Assembly (NCBI RefSeq): GCF_019929665.1
Contig: NZ_JAHZPZ010000003.1
Location: forward strand, 62,001-126,000
DNA: 64,000 nucleotides
Source: Streptococcus infantis
GTDB taxonomy: Bacteria; Bacillota; Bacilli; Lactobacillales; Streptococcaceae
Direction of reading: 5' to 3'
Part shown: piece by piece, positions 57,168 to 64,000 of the stretch
Layout of the letters: every line of letters starts with the position of its first letter
Position numbering within the stretch: the stretch's first letter is position 1
Notes under the pieces: generated by a model
Told to the model about the DNA's origin: nothing
Seen by the model: only the letters and a program-made list of their open reading frames with translations
Databases searched by the model: none
Program-made: the position numbers and the translations under genes

Positions 57168-58067
57168 TTATTTTTCTCCTGAGAGTTCTTTCCCAAGGTT
57201 AATCAAGTAAGTTTTCAAGTCATCTTTGACTTGAGGATGTCTAAGTGCGTAGTCGATTGAAGTTTTCATAAAGCCAAACTTGTCTCCAACATCATAACGA
57301 GCACCCTTGAATTCACGAGCAAATACTCGTTGGGTTTTGTTGAGGGTATCAATAGCGTCTGTTAGCTGGATTTCATTTCCGGCACCAGGTTTTTGATTTT
57401 CAAGAATATCAAAAATCTCTGGTGTGAGGAGATAACGACCGATGATAGCTAAATCACTTGGTGCGTCTTCAGGCGCTGGTTTTTCAACAAAGGTTTCAAC
57501 ACTGTAAAGTCCATCTTTTCCTTCGCCTTGAGGTGCGATAACACCATAGGCAGAAACTTCTTCGTGTGGTACAGGCATTACAGCGATGGTAGAAGCATGA
57601 GTCTCTTCGTAATCATTCATGAGTTGCTTGGTCAATGGGACAGCACTGTCATCAGTGATATCCATGAGGTCATCTCCAAGCATAACCACAAATGGTTCGT
57701 TTCCGACGAAAGCTTTGGCTTGTAAAACTGCATCTCCGAGTCCGCGTGGATGTGTTTGACGGATGAAGTGAAGGCGCATGCCGGTTGTTTCATCAACTAA
57801 TCTTAGGAGATCAGTTTTTCCTTTTTCTTTGAGGTTGTATTCTAGTTCAAAGTTTGAATCAAAATGGTCTTCGATAGAACGTTTTGATTTCCCTGTTACA
57901 ACAAGAATGTCCTCAATTCCAGACTTGAGAGCTTCTTCAACGATGAACTGGATTGTTGGCTTATCCACGATTGGCAACATTTCTTTGGCCAAGGCTTTGG
58001 TTGCTGGTAGGAAACGAGTTCCAAGTCCCGCAGCAGGGATAACAGCTTTTCTAACTTTTTGCTTCAT
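57168..58067 (-). CDS. galU: UTP-glucose-1-phosphate uridylyltransferase
   Basis: 299 residues. Nucleotidyltransferase signature [18 protein letters not shown] and [11 protein letters not shown]. It makes UDP-glucose for capsule, teichoic acid and glycolipid synthesis. It follows gpsA by 21 nt in the same operon, as in other streptococci. Confidence 0.97.
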   Translation of the reverse strand: MKQKVRKAVIPAAGLGTRFLPATKALAKEMLPIVDKPTIQFIVEEALKSGIEDILVVTGKSKRSIEDHFDSNFELEYNLKEKGKTDLLRLVDETTGMRLHFIRQTHPRGLGDAVLQAKAFVGNEPFVVMLGDDLMDITDDSAVPLTKQLMNDYEETHASTIAVMPVPHEEVSAYGVIAPQGEGKDGLYSVETFVEKPAPEDAPSDLAIIGRYLLTPEIFDILENQKPGAGNEIQLTDAIDTLNKTQRVFAREFKGARYDVGDKFGFMKTSIDYALRHPQVKDDLKTYLINLGKELSGEK

Positions 58068-58088
58068 GAGCTTCCTTTCTAACGGTGA

Positions 58089-59105
58089 TTATGACCACTC
58101 GTTTTCTGCCTTGAACTCGTTACTCATGAGTTCAGAAACAGCATCCTTAATATTAACATTTTCATAAATAACTTGGTAGATAGCTTGGGTAATAGGCATA
58201 TAGACTTCAAGTTCTTGCGCCAATTCGTAAGCCGCTTTGGTTGTTGAAATACCTTCGATGACCATTCCCATATTGGCTTCGATATCTGCCAAGGCTTCTC
58301 CACGCCCAAGAGCATCTCCAGCACGCCAGTTACGTGAGTGGACAGAAGTCCCTGTAACAATCAAATCCCCAACTCCAGAAAGACCACTGTAAGTTAATGG
58401 ATTTGCTCCAAGTTTAACCCCTAGACGAGTGATTTCCGCAAGACCGCGCGTGATAATGGCAGCTTTAGCGTTGTCTCCAAATCCGAGTCCATGGAGGGCA
58501 CCTGCACCAACAGCGATGATATTTTTAAGAGCACCAGCTGTTTCCACTCCGATCACATCTGTATTGGTATAAAGACGGAAGTAGTGGTTACTAAAGAGTG
58601 TCTGAACATACTGAGCAGTTTGTAAATCCTTGGAAGCGGCTGTAATTAAGGTAATATCACGGACGATTGTTTCTTCTGCGTGACTAGGACCAGATACAAC
58701 CACAATTTCACTGCGGAATTCTTGAGGGATTTCTTCTTCAAGAATGGTCGAAAGACGTTTGTGACTATTTGGCTCGAGCCCTTTTGAAGCATGCATAATA
58801 ACTACTTTATGGTCCAAAACAGCAGCTACTTGTTGAGCTACCAATCTTGTCACCTTAGTTGGAACTACGAACAAGACAGCGTCAACGCCCTTCAAGACTT
58901 CTGCTAAATCATGGTAGGCTACAATCTTTTCGTCTAATACAGTATCCTTAAAATAGCGTTTGTTGGTATGTTGTGTACTGATTTCGTCAATTTGGTCAGG
59001 AATATTTCCCCAGATACGTACTTCATGTCCATTGTCATTTAAAACTTGTGACAGAGCAGTACCCCAAGAACCAGGCCCTAAAACAGCGATGGTTTGTTTG
59101 TTCAT
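58089..59105 (-). CDS. gpsA: Glycerol-3-phosphate dehydrogenase [NAD(P)+]
   Basis: 338 residues from ATG 59105, behind AGGAGGG; 14 further codons upstream lack a ribosome binding site. Rossmann start [13 protein letters not shown], catalytic [18 protein letters not shown]. It makes sn-glycerol-3-phosphate for phospholipids. A minus-strand extended -10 TGGTAGAAT lies near 59145. Confidence 0.97.
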   Translation of the reverse strand: MNKQTIAVLGPGSWGTALSQVLNDNGHEVRIWGNIPDQIDEISTQHTNKRYFKDTVLDEKIVAYHDLAEVLKGVDAVLFVVPTKVTRLVAQQVAAVLDHKVVIMHASKGLEPNSHKRLSTILEEEIPQEFRSEIVVVSGPSHAEETIVRDITLITAASKDLQTAQYVQTLFSNHYFRLYTNTDVIGVETAGALKNIIAVGAGALHGLGFGDNAKAAIITRGLAEITRLGVKLGANPLTYSGLSGVGDLIVTGTSVHSRNWRAGDALGRGEALADIEANMGMVIEGISTTKAAYELAQELEVYMPITQAIYQVIYENVNIKDAVSELMSNEFKAENEWS

Positions 59106-59297
59106 TTTTCCCTCCTTCTGAGAAAGCACTTTCCTATATTCTACCATAAAAAGCCCTATCTTGCATCTATATTATTTATGAAGCATTAATTGAATGGTAA
59201 ATTATATAAATTGGAGAAACTATCAGTAAAAATGTCTAATACTTAAAGGTTAAAACGATAAAAAACACGAAAAGAGGAACAATATTTCCCCTAAAAA

Positions 59298-59306
59298 TGG
59301 TATAAT
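59298..59306 (+). promoter_or_regulatory. Extended -10 promoter of leuS
   Basis: TGGTATAAT at 59298-59306, 29 nt before the leuS ATG. The 230-nt gap from gpsA holds the two divergent promoters and nothing else that I can see; no T-box motif is present. Confidence 0.6.
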
Positions 59307-59335
59307 AGGAGCATCACGAAAATTGGAGAGACAGC

Positions 59336-61837
59336 ATGAGTTTTTACAATCACAAAGAAATCGAGCCTAAATGGCAGAAACACTGGGCTGACCATCACAC
59401 CTTTAAGACAGGAACAGACGCCTCAAAACCGAAGTTTTATGCATTGGACATGTTCCCTTACCCTTCGGGAGCAGGTCTTCACGTAGGGCACCCAGAAGGC
59501 TATACAGCGACCGATATCCTCAGTCGTTTCAAACGTGCCCAAGGCTACAACGTCCTTCACCCAATGGGATGGGATGCCTTTGGTTTGCCTGCAGAGCAAT
59601 ACGCTATGGATACAGGGAATGACCCAGCGGAATTCACAGCGGAAAACATTGCAAACTTCAAACGCCAAATCAATGCGCTTGGATTCTCTTACGACTGGGA
59701 CCGTGAAGTTAATACTACAGACTCAAACTACTACAAGTGGACGCAATGGATCTTTACCAAGCTTTATGAAAAAGGCTTAGCCTATGAAGCAGAGGTACCA
59801 GTAAACTGGGTTGAGGAACTTGGAACAGCTATCGCCAACGAAGAAGTCCTTCCTGACGGAACGTCTGAGCGTGGAGGCTATCCAGTTGTCCGCAAACCAA
59901 TGCGCCAATGGATGCTCAAAATCACTGCCTATGCGGAGCGCTTGCTCAATGACTTGGATGACCTTGATTGGCCAGAGTCTATCAAGGACATGCAACGCAA
60001 CTGGATCGGTAAATCAACTGGTGCCAATGTCACTTTCAAAGTGAAAGGGACTGACAAGGAATTCACAGTCTTTACCACTCGTCCTGACACCCTTTTTGGT
60101 GCTACCTTCACTGTCTTGGCTCCTGAGCATGACTTGGTAGACGCTATCACAAGTCCTGAACAAGCTGAGGCTGTAGCGGACTACAAACACCAAGCTAGCC
60201 TCAAGTCTGACTTGGCTCGTACTGACCTTGCCAAGGAAAAAACAGGGGTTTGGACTGGTGCTTATGCTATCAACCCTGTCAATGGCAAAGAAATTCCAAT
60301 CTGGATTGCCGACTATGTTCTTGCTAGCTACGGAACAGGTGCTGTTATGGCCGTACCTGCCCACGATGAGCGTGACTGGGAATTTGCTAAACAGTTTGGA
60401 CTTCCAATCGTAGAAGTCTTGGAAGGTGGCAACGTTGAAGAAGCTGCCTATACAGAAGACGGCCTTCACGTCAACTCTGACTTCTTGAACGGTCTCAACA
60501 AAGAAGAAGCGATTGCTAAAATCGTGTCTTGGCTAGAAGAAAAAGGCTTTGGTCAAGAAAAGGTTACCTATCGTCTCCGCGACTGGCTCTTTAGCCGTCA
60601 ACGTTACTGGGGTGAACCAATCCCAATCATTCATTGGGAAGATGGGACTTCGACAGCTGTTCCAGAAAGTGAACTCCCACTTGTCTTGCCAGTAACCAAG
60701 GATATCCGCCCTTCAGGTACTGGTGAAAGCCCATTGGCTAACTTGACAGACTGGCTGGAAGTGACTCGTGAGGATGGCGTCAAAGGTCGTCGTGAAACCA
60801 ACACTATGCCACAATGGGCTGGTTCAAGCTGGTACTACCTCCGCTATATCGATCCACACAACACTGAAAAATTAGCCGATGAGGATCTCCTCAAACAATG
60901 GTTGCCAGTAGATATCTACGTGGGTGGTGCAGAACACGCCGTTCTCCACTTGCTTTACGCTCGTTTCTGGCATAAATTCCTCTATGATATCGGTGTCGTT
61001 CCAACTAAAGAACCATTCCAAAAACTCTTTAACCAAGGAATGATTTTGGGAACAAGCTACCGTGACCATCGCGGTGCTCTTGTAGCAACTGACAAGGTTG
61101 AAAAACGTGACGGTTCCTTCTTCCATGTGGAAACAGGGGAAGAATTGGAGCAAGCACCAGCTAAGATGTCTAAATCCCTCAAGAACGTGGTCAATCCAGA
61201 CGATGTGGTGGAACAATATGGTGCTGATACCCTTCGTGTCTATGAAATGTTTATGGGACCACTCGATGCTTCCATCGCTTGGTCTGAAGAAGGATTGGAA
61301 GGAAGCCGTAAATTCCTTGACCGTGTGTACCGTTTGATCACAACGAAAGAAATCGTTGCGGAAAACAATGGCGCTCTAGACAAGGTTTATAACGAAACCG
61401 TTAAAGCTGTCACAGAGCAAATCGAGTCCATGAAATTCAACACAGCCATTGCCCAACTTATGGTCTTTGTCAACGCTGCTAATAAGGAAGACAAGCTCTA
61501 TGTGGACTACGCCAAAGGCTTTATCCAATTGATCGCTCCATTTGCGCCTCACTTGGCAGAAGAACTCTGGCAAACAGTGGCAGCAACAGGCGAGTCTATC
61601 TCTTATGTAGCTTGGCCAACATGGGACGAAAGCAAATTGGTTGAAGACGAAATCGAAATCGTCGTCCAAATCAAAGGAAAAGTCCGCGCTAAACTCATGG
61701 TCGCAAAAGACCTTTCACGCGAAGAATTGCAAGAAATTGCTCTGGCTGACGAAAAAGTCAAAGCAGAGATCGATGGTAAGGAAATCGTGAAAGTGATTGC
61801 GGTACCTAATAAACTCGTTAATATCGTCGTTAAATAA
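59336..61837 (+). CDS. leuS: Leucyl-tRNA synthetase
   Basis: 833 residues. HIGH motif as HVGH in [23 protein letters not shown] loop as [14 protein letters not shown] and an editing domain between. It charges tRNA-Leu. The last codons form one arm of a perfect inverted repeat and of a direct repeat, so the C-terminus (KLVNIVVK) seems to have been rebuilt by an insertion or duplication. Confidence 0.98.
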   Translation: MSFYNHKEIEPKWQKHWADHHTFKTGTDASKPKFYALDMFPYPSGAGLHVGHPEGYTATDILSRFKRAQGYNVLHPMGWDAFGLPAEQYAMDTGNDPAEFTAENIANFKRQINALGFSYDWDREVNTTDSNYYKWTQWIFTKLYEKGLAYEAEVPVNWVEELGTAIANEEVLPDGTSERGGYPVVRKPMRQWMLKITAYAERLLNDLDDLDWPESIKDMQRNWIGKSTGANVTFKVKGTDKEFTVFTTRPDTLFGATFTVLAPEHDLVDAITSPEQAEAVADYKHQASLKSDLARTDLAKEKTGVWTGAYAINPVNGKEIPIWIADYVLASYGTGAVMAVPAHDERDWEFAKQFGLPIVEVLEGGNVEEAAYTEDGLHVNSDFLNGLNKEEAIAKIVSWLEEKGFGQEKVTYRLRDWLFSRQRYWGEPIPIIHWEDGTSTAVPESELPLVLPVTKDIRPSGTGESPLANLTDWLEVTREDGVKGRRETNTMPQWAGSSWYYLRYIDPHNTEKLADEDLLKQWLPVDIYVGGAEHAVLHLLYARFWHKFLYDIGVVPTKEPFQKLFNQGMILGTSYRDHRGALVATDKVEKRDGSFFHVETGEELEQAPAKMSKSLKNVVNPDDVVEQYGADTLRVYEMFMGPLDASIAWSEEGLEGSRKFLDRVYRLITTKEIVAENNGALDKVYNETVKAVTEQIESMKFNTAIAQLMVFVNAANKEDKLYVDYAKGFIQLIAPFAPHLAEELWQTVAATGESISYVAWPTWDESKLVEDEIEIVVQIKGKVRAKLMVAKDLSREELQEIALADEKVKAEIDGKEIVKVIAVPNKLVNIVVK

Positions 61838-61848
61838 CGAGTTTATTA
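61807..61848 (+). repeat. Inverted repeat spanning the leuS stop
   Basis: TAATAAACTCGTTA (61807-61820) and TAACGAGTTTATTA (61835-61848) are perfect complements over a 14-nt loop; the leuS stop (61835-61837) lies in the right arm. No T-run follows. Confidence 0.75.
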
Positions 61849-61915
61849 GCCCTATCTGCCACCTTCAATAGTCCACTGGACTATTGAAGCCAACCAAACT
61901 CGTTAATATCGTTGT
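61811..61915. repeat. Direct repeat of the leuS end flanking an 85-nt period
   Basis: AAACTCGTTAATATCGTCGT (61811-61830) recurs with one change at 61896-61915, where it would encode the alternative ending KLVNIVVR and a stop. The stretch 61838-62184 has no gene: it holds this repeat, the hairpins, the leuS terminator, AT-rich sequence and the promoter of the next gene. Confidence 0.8.
61863..61889. repeat. Perfect 13-bp inverted repeat
   Basis: CTTCAATAGTCCA and TGGACTATTGAAG around a single C. It lies between the two copies of the leuS end. Confidence 0.85.
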
Positions 61916-61928
61916 GAGATAAGAAATG

Positions 61929-61961
61929 AATCCTTCAGAGTAGAATCTGGAGGATTTTTAA
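61929..61961 (+). terminator. leuS terminator
   Basis: AATCCTTCAGA (61929-61939), loop GTAGAA, TCTGGAGGATT (61946-61956), then TTTT. Confidence 0.8.
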
Positions 61962-62122
61962 ATTTAATATTTAGGTTGGAATAATTAGTCTAGAGTAAAC
62001 CTTTTTTTGAAAAATAATATTATTTTTATACAAGTTTGCCATTTGAAATTTTTAGATAAAGTAATTTATAAAAAATGATACTGTTAATCTAAATTAAAAA
62101 TTACATTTTATTCAATAAATGC

Positions 62123-62151
62123 TTTTTTTTTTTTAGGAAATATATTATAAT
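62123..62151 (+). promoter_or_regulatory. Promoter with a 12-T tract at the -35 position
   Basis: TATAAT at 62146-62151; the run of twelve T at 62123-62134 covers the place of the -35 box. The tract length could vary by slippage and alter expression of the following surface protein. Confidence 0.5.
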
Positions 62152-62184
62152 AGTTTAAAATAAAAACATTAAAGGAGATTTCTT

Positions 62185-62835
62185 ATGGCTAAGAAAATCA
62201 AAGATGAAAATGGTAACGTTTATGTGAAAAAAACGCCTTTTTATAAAAAATGGTGGTTCATATTAATAATTGTGCTTATTGCATATGGTGCTATTAAAGG
62301 AGGAAATGGTAGCAATTCATCACAACAGTCAACTACATCTAATTCAAGTGCTCAAGTAACAACATCAGAAGAAGCAGTTCAAACAAAGGTATCAGAAGAA
62401 ACTAAAAAAACAGAAGAGAAAACAACCAAGGCAGAGCATAAGATTGGAGAAATTGTCAAAGTTGGGGATGTTGAATATGTTGTGAATTCGAAATCCTTAT
62501 CTCAAAATGTTGGTGGAGAATATGGAAAAACTGCCAACGGTGTTTATTTAATTGTGAATGTAACAGTAAAAAATACTGGCAAAAAATCTATAACAGTTAC
62601 TGATGATTTTTTTAAACTTTTAAAAGGTGATACGGAGTATGCAACAGATGGTGCAGCTGGTTTATATGCAAATGAAGAAGCAAAATTCTTCTTATCAGAA
62701 TTAAATCCTGAAAATAGCATCACAGGAAATGTGGTATTTGACTTGAGTAATGAGACTGCAAATGCCTCAGGTTTACAGTTACAAGTACAAACAGGTATTT
62801 GGGGAACTCAAAAAGGGAAAATCAGTCTAGATTGA
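62185..62835 (+). CDS. Membrane-anchored DUF4352 protein
   Basis: 216 residues. A short basic N-terminus, one transmembrane helix (about 27-42), a Ser/Thr/Gln linker and a C-terminal DUF4352 immunoglobulin-like domain (about 90-205, GVYLIVNVTVKNTGKKSITV). It is exposed outside the membrane. Function unknown for the family. AT-rich relative to leuS. It has AGGAG upstream and its own terminator. Confidence 0.88.
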   Translation: MAKKIKDENGNVYVKKTPFYKKWWFILIIVLIAYGAIKGGNGSNSSQQSTTSNSSAQVTTSEEAVQTKVSEETKKTEEKTTKAEHKIGEIVKVGDVEYVVNSKSLSQNVGGEYGKTANGVYLIVNVTVKNTGKKSITVTDDFFKLLKGDTEYATDGAAGLYANEEAKFFLSELNPENSITGNVVFDLSNETANASGLQLQVQTGIWGTQKGKISLD

Positions 62836-62844
62836 TAAAATAGT

Positions 62845-62892
62845 AAAAAATGCATAAGTTCAATTTTGTTACATTGACTCTATGCATTTTTT
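62845..62892 (+). terminator. Terminator of the DUF4352 gene
   Basis: AAAAAATGCATA (62845-62856) pairs with TATGCATTTTTT (62881-62892). Confidence 0.8.
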
Positions 62893-62962
62893 GATTCTTA
62901 TTTACTTTTATGCTATTATTTTATAAAAATCAGTAAATGAGAATTCTGGTGGAGGTAAGATA

Positions 62963-63400
62963 ATGATTTGTATTAGAAGTCAACAGTCAGTTGCTTTAGA
63001 AGACGTTTTACATCTCTATCAGGCAGTTGGTTGGACAAACTATACCAATCAGCCACAGATGTTGGAGCAGGCCTTGTATCACTCACTAGCAACTTATCTT
63101 GCCCGTGATGGTGAGGAAATCGTTGGTTTAGTGCGTCTGGTTGGAGACGGTTTTTCATCCGTTTTTGTCCAGGATTTGATTGTTTTGCCTAGCTATCAGC
63201 GCCAAGGAATTGGTAGTAACTTGATGAAAGAAGCCTTGGCTGACTATAAGGATGCCTATCAAATACAACTAGCGACTGAACAGACAGAAAAAACCTTGGG
63301 TTTTTACCGTTCTCTGGGGTTTGAAACCTTATCTACTTATGATTGTACAGGAATGATTTGGGTGGATCGAAAAAAAATTAAAATAATTCTTTTATCTTAA
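62963..63400 (+). CDS. GNAT family N-acetyltransferase
   Basis: 145 residues. Acetyl-CoA-binding motif VLPSYQRQGIGSNLMKEAL in the middle and a C-terminal GFYRSLGFE. Soluble enzyme of unknown substrate. It has GGAGG upstream and a terminator about 110 nt after its end. Confidence 0.9.
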   Translation: MICIRSQQSVALEDVLHLYQAVGWTNYTNQPQMLEQALYHSLATYLARDGEEIVGLVRLVGDGFSSVFVQDLIVLPSYQRQGIGSNLMKEALADYKDAYQIQLATEQTEKTLGFYRSLGFETLSTYDCTGMIWVDRKKIKIILLS

Positions 63401-63507
63401 GTTAACTTTAAGTTTACTCATGTATCATGTAATCATTAAGTAAAGACCTCCTAACTTTATTTAATAGAAATCCTAAACTTTTCTTTTTCATAATAATCTC
63501 CCTAAAG

Positions 63508-63534
63508 AAGCCACCAAATCAGGTGGCTTTTTTA
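63508..63534 (+). terminator. Rho-independent terminator
   Basis: AAGCCACC (63508-63515), loop AAATCA, GGTGGCTT (63522-63529), then TTTTT. The rest of the 63401-63661 gap shows nothing else I can name. Confidence 0.88.
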
Positions 63535-63661
63535 TGTTCAAATTCAGAAGTTTTAAGGTAGAATTGACCACATAATCATCCATTTCGACCACATAGCACC
63601 AAACTATATTTTTTCTTTTTCCTTTTTGTTAAACTGAAGGTGTAAAAAGGAGGAAGGAAAT

Positions 63662-64000
63662 ATGATTTTACAAGCAAAAGGCCTCACTAAGAACTATGGA
63701 GACCATACAGCAGTAAAAGATATAAATTTAGAGTTTAAAAAAGGAAGTTTTAACGCAATCTTAGGACCTAATGGGGCTGGCAAATCGACCACGATTTCAA
63801 TGTTAATCGGACTTAAACGAGCTACTAATGGTCAAATCATCTATGCGCCCAATACTAGGATTGGAGTTGTTTTTCAAGCAAGTGTATTGGATGAAAAGTT
63901 GACGGTCAAAGAAAACCTAGCCATTCGTGCCCAGCAGTATAAAGGGATTAAGGGTGGTCGTGTGGAAGATTTAATCAATCAACTAGGATTGACTGCTTTT
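63662..64000 (+). CDS. ABC transporter ATP-binding protein (3' end outside window)
   Basis: The first 113 residues, from ATG 63662 behind AAAGGAGGAAGG. Walker A GPNGAGKST near 37-45, and VVFQASVLDEKLTVKENL as the Q-loop region. It is typical of exporter-type ATPases of the CcmA group. The partner permease should follow beyond the window. Substrate unknown. Confidence 0.93.
   Translation, partial: MILQAKGLTKNYGDHTAVKDINLEFKKGSFNAILGPNGAGKSTTISMLIGLKRATNGQIIYAPNTRIGVVFQASVLDEKLTVKENLAIRAQQYKGIKGGRVEDLINQLGLTAF

Noticed and set aside
63401..63430. CiaR-type operator (TTTAAG repeats)
   Set aside because: Only one TTTAAG is present in the expected spacing; the second half site is missing.

Overview
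The window is a chromosomal segment of a low-GC Firmicute, almost certainly a mitis-group Streptococcus (S. mitis, S. oralis, S. infantis or S. pneumoniae relatives). The evidence is the gene neighbourhoods (uppS-cdsA-rseP-proS-GH1 glucosidase; gpsA-galU; a PBP1b-type class A PBP next to an EamA transporter and the N-acetyl-type diaminopimelate genes; rpmB-Asp23-fakA), the many extended -10 promoters of the form TGGTATAAT, the LPXTG surface adhesin and the T-box ahead of the valS operon. GC content, codon bias and homology were judged by eye only; no search was run.

Region 1 (1-26064) is an integrative-element module of the Tn5252 type. It starts inside a cell-wall-anchored antigen I/II adhesin and continues with a type IV secretion (conjugation) operon: small membrane proteins, a VirB6/TrbL-like channel protein, a PrgI/VirB3-like protein, a VirB4 ATPase, a large membrane-anchored lysozyme/CHAP peptidoglycan hydrolase, two VirB8-like single-pass proteins, PcfB (DUF3801) and the VirD4 coupling protein. 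Then come a 1656-residue CHC2/TOPRIM-ArdC-metallopeptidase protein, a probable oriT, a MobC-like accessory protein and a MOBP relaxase. A ParA/ribbon-helix-helix pair surrounded by TATAATTATA repeats lies between a degraded ISLre2-like fragment and an intact ISLre2-family insertion sequence, which ends the module. No integrase is in the window, so one end of the element lies outside it or has been lost. A two-gene membrane-protein cassette with its own promoter and terminator interrupts the transfer operon.

Region 2 (26065-33285) returns to core genome: a structured intergenic stretch with a candidate small RNA, rpmB, Asp23-fakA (fatty acid kinase), a lipoprotein, and a six-gene operon of two small membrane proteins, an ABC exporter (ATPase plus permease) and a DesK/DesR-type two-component system with a possible operator in front.

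Region 3 (33286-38824, minus strand) is a compact defence island: a PD-(D/E)xK-like type II restriction endonuclease, a C5-cytosine methyltransferase, and a two-gene ATPase plus TOPRIM protein system resembling a split OLD/PARIS-like immune system. It lies directly downstream of valS with no terminator visible between them.

Region 4 (38876-64000) is core genome: a T-box-led minus-strand operon (flavin reductase, GNAT, P-loop kinase, valS); an HhH protein; the uppS-cdsA-rseP-proS operon; a 6-phospho-beta-glucosidase; a minus-strand run of rhomboid protease, 5-formyl-THF cyclo-ligase, N-acetyldiaminopimelate deacetylase, dapH, EamA transporter, pbp1b, galU and gpsA; then leuS with a duplicated 3' end, a DUF4352 protein behind a T12 tract, a GNAT protein and the start of an ABC transporter ATPase.

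Most worth a second look: the ATPase/TOPRIM pair beside the R-M system, the membrane cassette inside the transfer operon, the par locus with operator-in-promoter repeats between two IS copies, the oriT candidate, the convergent-promoter small RNA at the element/chromosome border, and the hairpin-bearing duplication at the end of leuS.
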